A stretch of 64,000 nucleotides of DNA from Halomonas ventosae (lineage in GTDB: Bacteria > Pseudomonadota > Gammaproteobacteria > Pseudomonadales > Halomonadaceae), in contig NZ_SNZJ01000009.1 of the NCBI RefSeq assembly GCF_004363555.1, positions 1 through 64,000 of the forward strand, read 5' to 3'. The notes below the pieces were generated by a model. That model did no database searches, had not been told where the DNA came from, and saw only the letters and a program-made list of their open reading frames with translations. Shown here in pieces: positions 17,611-25,928 of the stretch. Each line of letters begins with the position of its first letter. The stretch's first letter is position 1. The position numbers and the translations under genes were made by a program.

Positions 17611-18359
17611 GAGCGGGGTCCCCCGGGCAGGCCGAGCCGGTCGGCCAGATCATGGAAGTCGTCGGCCACCAGGTCGAAGATCGGATCCACCGAGAGGTCG
17701 GGCGTGGCCTCGGGGCCGTGCTCCAGGGGGCGCCGGACGAAGGCGGTGCGAAAGCCCTCGCGGTGGGCGGCCTGGAGATCGTCCTGGTGAGCGGCGACCA
17801 TCAGGACCCGCTCGGGTGGCTGGTCGAGCAGGCGGGCGGCCATGCGGTAGACCTCGGGGTCGCGCTTGTAGTGGCCGGCGAGCTCCGCCGAGAGCACGCA
17901 GTCCCAGGGCAGGCCGGCGCGCTTCGCCATGTTCACCAGCAGCGAGACGTTGCCGTTGGAGAGGGTGGCCAGCACGTAGCGCTCGCGCAGGCGGGCCAGC
18001 CCGGCGACGCTGTCCGGCCAGGGATCCAGGCGGTGCCAGACCCGGTTGAAGCGCTCCCGTTCGGCCTCGTCGAGGGCAGCACCGATGCCGAACTCCTCCA
18101 GCAGGCGGTCCAGCGTCATGCGGTGCAGGTCATCCAGGCGCGTCCAGGGCAGCTCGCCGTGGCGCACCCGGTCCATGGCCGGCGCATAGCCGCCGCGCCA
18201 GGCGTCGGCGAAGGCCGCCCAGTCCACCGTCAGGCCCAGGCGTTCGCCCAGCGCCTCGCCCTCGCGGATGACGCTGCTGCGCCAGTCCACCACGGTGCCG
18301 AAGACATCGAAGGTCAGGGCCCTGACATCGGCCAGGGCGGCAGGCGGTTGCGGCATCAT
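17607..18359 (-). CDS. Haloacid dehalogenase, type II (HAD superfamily)
   Basis: A 250-residue HAD hydrolase of the L-2-haloacid dehalogenase type. The nucleophile is D18 in LTFDVFGTVVDWR. Motif II is TLSNGNVSLL, the lysine is in GHYKRDPEVY, and the last acidic motif is MVAAHQDDLQAA. Type II enzymes hydrolyse L-2-haloacids to D-2-hydroxyacids, but many relatives act on other substrates. It overlaps the genes on both sides by four bases (ATGA with the isomerase gene, GTGA with the dehydrogenase gene), so all three are translationally coupled. The substrate is not proven. Confidence 0.88.
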   Translation of the reverse strand: MMPQPPAALADVRALTFDVFGTVVDWRSSVIREGEALGERLGLTVDWAAFADAWRGGYAPAMDRVRHGELPWTRLDDLHRMTLDRLLEEFGIGAALDEAERERFNRVWHRLDPWPDSVAGLARLRERYVLATLSNGNVSLLVNMAKRAGLPWDCVLSAELAGHYKRDPEVYRMAARLLDQPPERVLMVAAHQDDLQAAHREGFRTAFVRRPLEHGPEATPDLSVDPIFDLVADDFHDLADRLGLPGGPRS

Positions 18360-18955
18360 CTGTTCTCCAGGGCCTCCTTGAGCAGTTCCAGGCGGTCCTG
18401 GCCCCAGAAGGGCTCGCCGTCGAGCAGGTACCAGGGCGCCCCGAAGCAGCCATCGGCAAGCGCCGCCTGGCAGGCCTCGTCCAGGCGCCGCTGGCCCGCC
18501 TCGCTCTCGGCGTCCTCCAGCAGGGCCGCGCCGTCCAGCCCGCAGGCCTCGGCGATCTCGCGCAGGGGTCCGGGATCGGCGATGTCCCGCTCCTCGGCCC
18601 AGCAGGCCCGCATCAGTGCCAGCGACAGCTCGGCGATGTCATGCCCCCGGGCCTTGGCCGCCAGCGCCAGCCGGGCCGCCGGGCGGTCATCCGTCGGGAA
18701 GTGCGCCGGCTCCCGGTTGAGGGGAATGCCCAGCCGCTGTGGCCAGCGCCTGAGCTCGGCCATGCGGTAGGCCTGGCGCTCCGGGGCGCGCTTGGCCAGC
18801 GGCAGCCCGCCGGTCCTGGGGAAGATCGCCCCGAGGGTGATTGGCACGTAGTCGATGCTGGCCCCGTGGCGGGCGGCGATCTCGCCGAGGCGCGCATGGC
18901 CCAGGTAGCTCCACGGCGAGACGTGGGTGTAGTAGTAGCGGATCGTGGTCGGCAC
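18356..18955 (-). CDS. DsbA-like 2-hydroxychromene-2-carboxylate isomerase / kappa-class GST family
   Basis: A 199-residue thioredoxin-fold protein. The N-terminus IRYYYTHVSPWSYLGHARLG is the kappa-GST/2-hydroxychromene-2-carboxylate isomerase signature, with the serine of SPWSYLG in the place that activates glutathione in the family. The C-terminus has FGAPWYLLDGEPFWGQDRLE, also typical. The start lies 9 bp after the malonyl-CoA synthetase stop, so it belongs to the same transcript. Family members isomerise aromatic intermediates or oxidise and reduce thiols. No aromatic pathway is nearby, so the reaction here is open. Confidence 0.87.
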   Translation of the reverse strand: MPTTIRYYYTHVSPWSYLGHARLGEIAARHGASIDYVPITLGAIFPRTGGLPLAKRAPERQAYRMAELRRWPQRLGIPLNREPAHFPTDDRPAARLALAAKARGHDIAELSLALMRACWAEERDIADPGPLREIAEACGLDGAALLEDAESEAGQRRLDEACQAALADGCFGAPWYLLDGEPFWGQDRLELLKEALENR

Positions 18956-18964
18956 GGTTGCCCC

Positions 18965-20482
18965 TCAGCGGTAGGTGTCCTGGTACTGCTCGCGCAGCTG
19001 GTTCTTCTGCACCTTGCCCATGGTGTTGCGCGGCAGGCTGTCGGCGAAGAAGACCCGCTTGGGTTGCTTGTACCTGGCCAGCTGGCCCTGCAGGTGGTCG
19101 AGCACCCGCGCCTCGTCGAGGCTTGCCCCCGGCTCGGGCACTACCACGGCGGTCACCCCCTCGCCGAGGTCGGGGTGGGGCAGGCCGATCACCGCGGACT
19201 CGTGGACGCCCTCGAGCTCGTCGATCACCTGCTCCACCTCCTTGGGATAGACGTTGTAGCCGCCGGAGATCACCAGGTCCTTGTCGCGGCCGACGATGTG
19301 CACGTAGCCGCGCTCGTCGACCATCGCCAGGTCGCCGGTGACGAAGAAGCCGTCCTCGAGGAGCTCCTCGCGGGTCTTCTCGGGCATCCGCCAGTAGCCG
19401 ACGAAGACGTTAGGCCCGCGGATCTCCAGCATGCCGATCTCGCCCTTCGGCACCGGCTCGTGGGTCTCGCGGTCGGTGATGCGGTACTCCACGCCGGGCA
19501 GCGGCATGCCCACGGTGCCGGCGCGGCGCTCGCCGTCGTAGGGGTTGGAGATGTTCATGTTGGTCTCGGTCATGCCGTAGCGCTCGAGGATGGCATGGCC
19601 GGTCTTCTGCTCGAACGCCTGGTGGGTCTCGGCGGTCAGCGGCGCCGAGCCGGAGACGAACAGGCGCATGTTGGCGGTGACCGCCGGGTTCAGGCGCTCG
19701 TCGGCCACCAGCCGGGTGTAGAAGGTCGGCACGCCCATCATCACCGTGCCGCGGGGCATCTCCTCGAAGATCACCTCGGCGTCGAACTTCGGCAGGAAGA
19801 GCATGCTGGAGCCGGCCATCAGGGTGACGTTGCAGGCCACGAAGAGGCCGTGGGTGTGGAAGATCGGCAGGGCATGGATCAGCCGGTCCTCCTCGCTGAA
19901 GCGCCAGGCCTCGACCAGGGTGGCGGCGTTGGAGCCCAGGTTGCGGTGGGTGAGCATGGCCCCCTTGGAGCGGCCGGTGGTGCCCGAGGTGTAGAGGATC
20001 GCCGCCAGGTCGTTGTCGTCGCGCTCGACGATGGTGTCACGGGGCGTGGCCTTCTCGGTCGCCTCCATCAGGCTGCCGTCGGCCGACGTGCCGAGGGTCG
20101 CGACCTGCGGGCAGCCGGTGTCGGCGGCGATGCTCTTCGCGTTCTCGGCATCCTGCGGGCGGCAGACGAACAGCGCCGGCTCGGCATCGGCGAGGAAGTA
20201 GTGGATCTCCTCCCCGGTGTAGCCGGTGTTGAGCGGCAGGTAGACGCCGCCCACGCGCAGGGTGGCCAGGTAGAGCAGGATCGCCTCGGGGCTCTTGTCG
20301 ACCTGCACCGCCACCCGGTCGCCCGGCGTCACGCCCAGCTCGACCAGGGCGCCGGCCAGGCGCTCGGTGGCGGTCAGGGCCTCGGCATGGCTGTAGCCGC
20401 GGCCCTCGCGGGTGGTGATGAAGTCGGCGTCGCCGCGCTCGCGCATGCGCCGGGCGAAGGTGGCGAAGAGGTTGTGGTTCAT
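18965..20482 (-). CDS. matB: Malonyl-CoA synthetase
   Basis: A 505-residue acyl-CoA synthetase of the ANL superfamily, producing malonyl-CoA from malonate, ATP and CoA. The ATP loop is ILYTSGTTGRSKGAML. Other core motifs are ERYGMTETNMNISNPY, GDLAMVDERGY and the C-terminal lysine region PRNTMGKVQK. MatB-like features include the IFHTHGLFVACN stretch. The frame is open about 140 codons upstream inside the neighbouring gene. The true start is the ATG at 20482, overlapping the malonyl-CoA decarboxylase stop by four bases. The adjacent decarboxylase and TRAP transporter support malonate as substrate. Confidence 0.94.
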   Translation of the reverse strand: MNHNLFATFARRMRERGDADFITTREGRGYSHAEALTATERLAGALVELGVTPGDRVAVQVDKSPEAILLYLATLRVGGVYLPLNTGYTGEEIHYFLADAEPALFVCRPQDAENAKSIAADTGCPQVATLGTSADGSLMEATEKATPRDTIVERDDNDLAAILYTSGTTGRSKGAMLTHRNLGSNAATLVEAWRFSEEDRLIHALPIFHTHGLFVACNVTLMAGSSMLFLPKFDAEVIFEEMPRGTVMMGVPTFYTRLVADERLNPAVTANMRLFVSGSAPLTAETHQAFEQKTGHAILERYGMTETNMNISNPYDGERRAGTVGMPLPGVEYRITDRETHEPVPKGEIGMLEIRGPNVFVGYWRMPEKTREELLEDGFFVTGDLAMVDERGYVHIVGRDKDLVISGGYNVYPKEVEQVIDELEGVHESAVIGLPHPDLGEGVTAVVVPEPGASLDEARVLDHLQGQLARYKQPKRVFFADSLPRNTMGKVQKNQLREQYQDTYR

Positions 20483-21834
20483 TTGGCGGTTTCTCCCTTG
20501 ACCAGCTTCCTGGCCTTGCGGACGAGGTCCTTGACCTCGCTCGACCGGGCCATGGTGGCGTTGGCCGTGTAGTTCTCGTGGTTGCGCTCGATGTCGTCGA
20601 GCACGTAGAGGTAGTTGACCATCAGGCCGGCGGCCTGCCTGAGGCCCTTGGCCGAGACGTCGCCCAGCCAGTTGATGCGGTGCAGCTCGGCGCCGTTGCC
20701 CAGGTGGAAGCGGGCCACCGGGTTGAGCGGCAGGCCGCGGGCGTTCTTCTCCTCGACCAGGTAGCGGGCGGCCAGCGGCTTGACCACCGCCCGCAAGCGC
20801 TCGGCCTGCTCGGCGTCCTCGTGCCAGGCCGGCGCCTCCAGCTCGGCCAGGGACTCGCGCACCGCCTCGGGCAGGGTCTCGTCTTCGCGCCGCTCGGCCA
20901 GCCACTGGGCGAAGCCGGGCACCGGCGAGAGGGTGACGAAGTGCTTGAGCTGGGGCAGCTCCTGCTTGAGCTCCTGGACCACCTGCTTGATCAGGAAGTT
21001 GCCGAAGGAGATGCCGCGCAGGCCGGTCTGGCAGTTGCTGATGCCGAAGAAGGCGGCGGTGTCGGCGAGTTCGGGGTCGTCGATGCCGGCGTCCTCGCCG
21101 GCCAGGATCGGCTGGATGCGGGCCGGCAGCCCCTTGTGCAGGGCCACCTCCACGAAGATCAGCGGGTCGTCGCCGATCGCCGGGTGGAAGAAGGCGAAGC
21201 AGCGCCGGTCGCGGGCATCCAGCCGGCGGCGCAGGTCGTCCCAGTCGCGGATCTCGTGCACCGCCTCGTAGCGGATGATCTTCTCGAGTATCGAGGCCGG
21301 GGTGTCCCAGTCGATGCGCTTGAGCATCAGGAAGCCGCGGTTGAACCAGGAGCCGAAGAGGTGGGCGAAGTCGGCGTCGATGGCCGAGAGCTCGGGCTGC
21401 TCGCGAAGCAGCCCGAGCAGGTCCTCGCGCATCCGCACCAGCTCGACGGTGCCGCCGCTGGTCAGGTTGAGGCGTCGGATCAGCTCCTGTCGGCGTGGCT
21501 CGCAGGCCTCGAACAGCGCCTCCAGGCTCGCGTTGTCGCGCTGCTCGGCATAGCGCGCGTAGGCCGCGTCGATCTGTTCCGGCTCGGCGGCGAAGTCGCT
21601 GGCCAGCCGCTCGAAGAAGCGCTGCCGCTCCTCCGGTGCGAGGCGCTGGTACATGCCCAGGGCACGGCTGGCCAGGGCGATGCTCGAGGCCTCGCCATCG
21701 CTTTCCAGCAGGCGCTGGCAGGCCTCCACCAAGCGGCGATGGTCCGGCGGCGTCCCGTCGCCCTGGCGGCGACGCAGCAGGGCGTCGCGCTGGGTGATCG
21801 ACTGGAACATCTCCTGCAGGAAGGTCATGTTCAT
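20479..21834 (-). CDS. matA: Malonyl-CoA decarboxylase
   Basis: A 451-residue malonyl-CoA decarboxylase that converts malonyl-CoA to acetyl-CoA and CO2. The family signatures are FFHPAIGDDPLIFVEVAL, the segment SNCQTGLRGISFGNFLIKQV, and HFVTLSPVPGFAQWL with the catalytic serine. An N-terminal helical domain occupies about residues 1-160. The start MNMTFLQEMFQSIT at 21834 lies 13 bp after dctM. A degenerate copy of this N-terminus is found at 25.7-25.85 kb. With matB it forms the standard two-step malonate pathway (malonate to malonyl-CoA to acetyl-CoA). Confidence 0.95.
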   Translation of the reverse strand: MNMTFLQEMFQSITQRDALLRRRQGDGTPPDHRRLVEACQRLLESDGEASSIALASRALGMYQRLAPEERQRFFERLASDFAAEPEQIDAAYARYAEQRDNASLEALFEACEPRRQELIRRLNLTSGGTVELVRMREDLLGLLREQPELSAIDADFAHLFGSWFNRGFLMLKRIDWDTPASILEKIIRYEAVHEIRDWDDLRRRLDARDRRCFAFFHPAIGDDPLIFVEVALHKGLPARIQPILAGEDAGIDDPELADTAAFFGISNCQTGLRGISFGNFLIKQVVQELKQELPQLKHFVTLSPVPGFAQWLAERREDETLPEAVRESLAELEAPAWHEDAEQAERLRAVVKPLAARYLVEEKNARGLPLNPVARFHLGNGAELHRINWLGDVSAKGLRQAAGLMVNYLYVLDDIERNHENYTANATMARSSEVKDLVRKARKLVKGETAK

Positions 21835-21847
21835 GATGGCGACTCCG

Positions 21848-23182
21848 TCAGCCCATGAGCAGGTCGGGCAGCCACAGGGCGATACCCGGGAAGAAGCACA
21901 GCAGGACGATCGCCAGCACCATGCACAGGGCATAGGGCAGGCTGCCCATCAGGATGTCGCGCAGCGAGATGTCCGGCGCGATGCCCTTGATGATGAACAG
22001 GTTGAGCCCCACCGGCGGGGTGATCAGGCCGATCTCCAGGTTGATGGTCAGCACCACCGCAAACCAGTAGGGATCGAAGTTCGCGGAGAGGATGATCGGC
22101 AGCAGGATCGGCGCGGTCATCACGATCACCGCCACCGGCGGCAGGAAGAAGCCGGCGACCAGCAGGAAGAGGTTGATCACCGCCATCAGCACCCAGCGGT
22201 TGACCTCCAGGTCGGCGATGGCGCCGGCCACGGTCTGGGTGATGAACAGCGAGGAGAGCGCATAGGCGAACACCTCGGCGCAGGCGATCACCAGCATGAT
22301 CATCACGCTCTCGCGCAGCGAGTCGCGCATGATCAGCTTGATCGGCCCGACCTGCCACATGCGGTAGATGATGATGGCCAGGGCCAGGCACAGGAAGGCG
22401 CCGACGCCGGCCGCCTCGGAGGGCGTGGCCACCCCGCCGTAGAGCGCGAAGAGGATGCCCACCACAACCGCCAGGAAGGGCAGCACCCGCACCAGCGCCT
22501 TGAGGTTGGTGTCGACGTTGGCCTTGATGGTCTCCTTCATCTGCCCGGCGGCCTGGCCCAGGGGGTTGGCATAGCCCCCGGCGAGCTTGCAGGCGATGAC
22601 CGTCCAGATCATGAACAGGCCGGCGAGCATGAAGCCCGGCACCACGCCGGCGATGAACAGGCGGCCGATGGAGGTCTCGCTGGCGATGCCGTAGATGATC
22701 ATGGTCACCGAGGGCGGGATCAGGATGCCCAGGGTGCCGCCGGCGGCGATGCAGCCGGCGGCCACGCCGTCCGGGTAGCCGCGGCTGCGCATCTCGGGAA
22801 TGCCCATCTTGCCGATGGCCGCGCAGGTGGCGGGCGAGGAGCCGGAGAGCGCCGCGAAGATCGAGCAGGCGCCGATATTGGAGACCGCGAGGCCCGCGGG
22901 CAGTCGGCCCATCCACAGGTCCAGCGAGCGGTAGAGGTCGCGGCCGGTGGGCGAGGAGGCCACCGCGGCGCCCATCAGGATGAACATCGGGATGGCCACG
23001 AAGCCGAACTCGGCGAGGCGCTCGAAGAAGGTCTCGCCGAAGTAGGTGAGCTCGGGCAGGCCCCGGTCGTAGAGCAGGGCGATCAGCGAGACGCCGCCCA
23101 GGGCGAAGGCGATGGGGGTGCCGATGGCCATCAGCGCGACGAGGCCGAGGGCGACGATGATGCCGAGGGTGATCGGATCCAT
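21848..23182 (-). CDS. TRAP transporter large permease (DctM family), probable malonate uptake
   Basis: A 444-residue, about 12-helix DctM/SiaM-type membrane subunit. Characteristic stretches are IPMFILMGAAVASSPTGRDLY, SGSSPATCAAIG and GGTLGILIPPSVTMIIYG. It runs substrate import on the sodium gradient together with the small permease and the binding protein. Only one base separates it from the dctQ stop. Position upstream of matA-matB makes malonate, or a close dicarboxylate, the likely substrate, as in the MatPQM type of malonate TRAP system. Confidence 0.94.
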   Translation of the reverse strand: MDPITLGIIVALGLVALMAIGTPIAFALGGVSLIALLYDRGLPELTYFGETFFERLAEFGFVAIPMFILMGAAVASSPTGRDLYRSLDLWMGRLPAGLAVSNIGACSIFAALSGSSPATCAAIGKMGIPEMRSRGYPDGVAAGCIAAGGTLGILIPPSVTMIIYGIASETSIGRLFIAGVVPGFMLAGLFMIWTVIACKLAGGYANPLGQAAGQMKETIKANVDTNLKALVRVLPFLAVVVGILFALYGGVATPSEAAGVGAFLCLALAIIIYRMWQVGPIKLIMRDSLRESVMIMLVIACAEVFAYALSSLFITQTVAGAIADLEVNRWVLMAVINLFLLVAGFFLPPVAVIVMTAPILLPIILSANFDPYWFAVVLTINLEIGLITPPVGLNLFIIKGIAPDISLRDILMGSLPYALCMVLAIVLLCFFPGIALWLPDLLMG

Positions 23183-23183
23183 G

Positions 23184-23705
23184 TCAGGACTCCCCCCGCA
23201 GCATTTCGGCCACGTACTGCAGTGTCAGCAGGGTGGCGCCGACGGAGACAGGGAGCAGTGCCGGCCACAGGATGGGGTTCCATACCGTGCCGGTGGTCCA
23301 CTGGCCGTGGAAGGCCTCTGCCACGTAGATCCAGCTGCCGTAGGCCAGCGCCGCGCAGAAGGCGAAGCCGAACAGCGAGGAAGTCCAGTACATGGCCTTG
23401 CGGGCGACGCCGCCGACCAGGTCGGGGAGCAGGGTGATGGCCACATGGCCACCGGTCATCAGCACGTAGGCGCTGCCCATCAGCATGGCGCCGGTGACCG
23501 AGAAAATGGTGAACTCCGTCTGCCAGCTGGTGCTCATGCCCAGCATGTAGCGCACGAAGACCATGTGGCAGATGGCCAGCACGCCGGCCACGAACATGGC
23601 GGCGGCGAGGTAGGCCGAGGCGCGGGAGATGGCATCCATCAGGCGGATGTAGCCGTGGATGAGGGGCGATCGTCTGGAAAGGGGCGAAGGGTTGGCCATG
23701 GCCAT
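23184..23705 (-). CDS. TRAP transporter small permease (DctQ family)
   Basis: A 173-residue membrane protein with four helices and the DctQ pattern (MVFVRYMLGMSTSWQTEF, then AYVLMTGGHVAITLLPD). It pairs with the DctM subunit encoded next. The chosen start is the first ATG of the frame at 23705; Met3 is an alternative. It follows the binding-protein gene by about 65 bp, so there may be a processing or weak intercistronic site between them. The product class is certain; substrate is inferred from the operon. Confidence 0.92.
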   Translation of the reverse strand: MAMANPSPLSRRSPLIHGYIRLMDAISRASAYLAAAMFVAGVLAICHMVFVRYMLGMSTSWQTEFTIFSVTGAMLMGSAYVLMTGGHVAITLLPDLVGGVARKAMYWTSSLFGFAFCAALAYGSWIYVAEAFHGQWTTGTVWNPILWPALLPVSVGATLLTLQYVAEMLRGES

Positions 23706-23770
23706 GTCGTCCTCCCGGAGTCAGGGACACCGGCCGCGGGGGCCGGTGTCGATGGCTGAGAAGAACCGGC

Positions 23771-24772
23771 TCACTCGACGGCCAGGGCGGCGTCGATCAG
23801 GGCCTGTCCGTTGGGGACGTTCTCGGCGAAGTTCTTGTAGGAGGTCTCCTTGGCGATCTCCAGCCAGGCGTTGTAGTCCTCCTCGCTCATGCTGACCACC
23901 TCGACGCCGTTCTCCTCGAACACCTCGACCATCTGCTGGTCCAGGCCGGCGGCCTCGGCGGCGAAGAAGGCCTCGGCTTCCTCGGCGGCGGCGGTCAGTG
24001 CCTGTTGCTGCTCCTCGTTGAGCCCCTCCCAGCTCTGCTCGGAGATCAGGATCGGCTCGTACATGAACCACAGGGCGTGCTCGCCGGGCTCGGTGAGGCA
24101 CTCCACCTGCTCGTAGATGCGGTAGGAGACGAAGGACATCGACGAGGTGTTGGCGGCATCCAGCACCCCGGTCTGCAGCGCGGTGTAGATCTCCGAGGAG
24201 GGCATGGAGGCGATCGAGGCACCGGCGCCCTCCAGCATCTGCTCGAAGGCCGGGCCGGCGGCGCGGAAGGTCTGGCCGTCGACGCTCTCCGGCGAGGTGA
24301 TGCAGTTCTGGCTCGAGGCGAAGCCGCCGGCCAGCCAGGCGTCGGCCAGCACCCGGGCGCCGCCCTCGTTGATCACGTCCTTGATCATGCCCATGAACTC
24401 GGAGTCGTTGAGGCGCTGGGCGTGCTCGTGGTTGCGCACCAGGCCGGGCATCAGGGTCGCGGAGAACTCCGGGTGGCGGCCGCTGGCGTAGTCGAGCGGC
24501 AGGGCGGTGATGTCCAGGCGCCCGCGGGAGAGGGCGGCCCACTGCTCGCGTGCCTTGAACAGCGACTGACCCGGGTAGACCTCGATCTCCAGGCCGACAT
24601 CGGCCTCGGCGACCTTGTCGGCCATCATCTGCACCATCTCGTCGCGCACGTCTCCCTGTCCGCCGGGGAACTGGTGGGAGGCGCGCAGCACGGTCTGGGC
24701 GGAGGCGGTGGAGCTTGCGGCGATGGCGGCCAGGGCCAGGCCCGCCACGACGGGAGTGAGTGAGCGTTTCAT
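23771..24772 (-). CDS. TRAP transporter solute-binding protein (DctP family)
   Basis: A 333-residue periplasmic binding protein. The first 25 residues are a Sec signal peptide (MKRSLTPVVAGLALAAIAASSTASA). The mature protein shows DctP features: LRASHQFPGGQGDVRDEMVQ, EIEVYPGQSLFKAREQWAAL and LMPGLVRNHEHAQRL. It has cysteines in QNCITSP and EQVECLTEP. It is the first gene of the malonate operon. The palindrome at 24800-24832 in its upstream region probably binds the divergent GntR regulator. Malonate specificity is inferred from matA and matB downstream. Confidence 0.93.
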   Translation of the reverse strand: MKRSLTPVVAGLALAAIAASSTASAQTVLRASHQFPGGQGDVRDEMVQMMADKVAEADVGLEIEVYPGQSLFKAREQWAALSRGRLDITALPLDYASGRHPEFSATLMPGLVRNHEHAQRLNDSEFMGMIKDVINEGGARVLADAWLAGGFASSQNCITSPESVDGQTFRAAGPAFEQMLEGAGASIASMPSSEIYTALQTGVLDAANTSSMSFVSYRIYEQVECLTEPGEHALWFMYEPILISEQSWEGLNEEQQQALTAAAEEAEAFFAAEAAGLDQQMVEVFEENGVEVVSMSEEDYNAWLEIAKETSYKNFAENVPNGQALIDAALAVE

Positions 24773-24799
24773 GGCATCTCCAGCTACGGTTGTTGTTGT

Positions 24800-24832
24800 G
24801 AAGTGTGTATCAGCTTAGCTGATGTATACTTC
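24800..24832. promoter_or_regulatory. Candidate operator for the malonate GntR regulator
   Basis: An imperfect 33-bp inverted repeat lies between the divergent dctP and gntR genes. The left arm is GAAGTGTGTATCAGCT, the centre is T, and the right arm is AGCTGATGTATACTTC; 13 of 16 positions pair. The right arm contains TGTATAC, resembling the TTGTATACA core bound by MatR-type FCD regulators of malonate genes. It lies 28 bp upstream of the dctP start. Binding is inferred from position and symmetry. Confidence 0.55.
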
Positions 24833-24917
24833 AATAGACGTTCAGGCATGCCAGTGTCAATGTTGCGGCCTTAGACGAAGGTAGAGAGCCGAAGGAAGAA
24901 GCGGAGGAAATCGCGCC

Positions 24918-25592
24918 ATGAAACGTTCGAACGCACAGCGCCTGAGGGACGCCCTGGAGGATGACATCATCAACGGCCGCCGGGCCCCGGGTGAGCGTCT
25001 GGACCCGGATGCGCTGTGTCGCGAGTTTGGGGTATCGCGCACGCCGGTGCGCGAGGCGGTGCAGCAACTGGTGGCCAGCGGCCTGGTGACGGTATCGCCC
25101 AAGAAGGGCACCTTCGTGGCCCGGGTGGGCATTGACGAGCTGATCGAGATGTTCGAGGTGATGGCCGAGCTCGAGGGGATGTGCGGTCGTCTGGCGGCGC
25201 GCCGCATCGGCGCGGAGGAGCTCACGGCGCTTCGAGAGGCGCACAATCGCTGCGAGGCGGCCGCCGAGGCAGGGGATGCCGACGACTATTACTACGAGAA
25301 CGAGGCCTTCCACGACTGCATCTACCGCGCCAGCCACAACGGCTTCCTGGCCGGCGAGGCGCGCCAGCTCAAGCAGCGCCTCAAGCCCTACCGGCGCCTG
25401 CAGCTGCAGGTGCGGCAGCGCATCGGCTCCTCGCTGGAGGAGCATAGCGAGATCGTGGCAGCGATCGAGGCGGGGGACGCGGCCCGCGCCGAGCAGGCGA
25501 TGCGCGACCACGTGCTGATTCAGGGGGAGCGCTTCAGCGACTTCGTCTCCAGTGTGCGCCGCTTCGGGGTCAACCAACCGGCCAGCGCCTGA
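24918..25592 (+). CDS. GntR/FCD-family regulator of the malonate operon (copy 1, intact)
   Basis: A 224-residue regulator. The N-terminal winged helix contains LCREFGVSRTPVREAVQQLVASGLV at about 33-57, the GntR signature. The C-terminal FCD effector domain spans about 75-215. Candidate metal/ligand histidines are H132 (AFHDCIYRASH), H176 and H198. A GGAGG precedes the ATG. It is divergent from the TRAP-matA-matB operon, the usual MatR arrangement, so it is likely to repress uptake and catabolism until malonate or a CoA derivative appears. A second copy with an internal deletion lies at 28978. Confidence 0.92.
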   Translation: MKRSNAQRLRDALEDDIINGRRAPGERLDPDALCREFGVSRTPVREAVQQLVASGLVTVSPKKGTFVARVGIDELIEMFEVMAELEGMCGRLAARRIGAEELTALREAHNRCEAAAEAGDADDYYYENEAFHDCIYRASHNGFLAGEARQLKQRLKPYRRLQLQVRQRIGSSLEEHSEIVAAIEAGDAARAEQAMRDHVLIQGERFSDFVSSVRRFGVNQPASA

Positions 25593-25617
25593 GGCGTCGA
25601 CGCCTCCCGGAGACGAC

Positions 25618-25848
25618 TCAGTCCAGTAGCATCGGCACCTCGCCCGCCTCGAATGCGAGCAGCCAGCGCTTCCGGCCGATGCCGCCGTAGCCGGCCATGC
25701 GCCGGTCGCTCTCCAGCAGGGGGTGACCGGCCGCGACCAGGTCGTCTTGACCGGGCGACTCCCCCGCCCCTGCCGCGACGCCGCAGTAGGACGTCGGCTG
25801 GGTGGTGGTGATGCTGTTGAACAACTCCGGCAGGAAGGTCATGTTCAT
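25618..25848 (-). pseudogene. Chimeric remnant: malonyl-CoA decarboxylase N-terminus joined to Ogt C-terminus
   Basis: The frame starts MNMTFLPELFNSIT, matching the first residues of the decarboxylase (MNMTFLQEMFQSIT). It drifts through a frame-disturbed stretch to HPLLESD, which again matches the decarboxylase (QRLLESD). It then switches to AGYGGIGRKRWLLAFEAGEV, which matches the last 25 residues of the Ogt encoded at 29467. The junction falls near 25710 at the shared Ser-Asp codons. A 76-codon frame is open, but the product would contain neither active site. The arrangement fits a deletion that fused the 3' end of one ogt to the 5' end of a second decarboxylase gene. That history is inferred. 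Confidence 0.72.
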
Positions 25849-25881
25849 ATGAGTGTGCTCAATTTTTAGTCTATTCGTCGA

Positions 25882-25906
25882 TATCCCCCGGCTAAGCCGG
25901 GGGATA
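25882..25906. terminator. Strong hairpin below the AtoE gene
   Basis: A perfect 11-bp stem, TATCCCCCGGC and GCCGGGGGATA, with loop TAA. It lies about 22 bp past the stop of the AtoE-type gene (minus strand) and before the chimeric pseudogene. There is no T-tract right after it on either strand, so it may stop transcription weakly or protect the 3' end of the amidase-AtoE transcript. Confidence 0.5.
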
Positions 25907-25928
25907 AAATCTTTTCTTGGAAGGAAGT

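Noticed and set aside
20483-20905. N-terminal extension of the malonyl-CoA synthetase frame by about 140 codons
   Set aside because: The extension overlaps the decarboxylase gene, is low-complexity, and the internal ATG at 20482 overlaps the upstream stop in the usual ATGA way.
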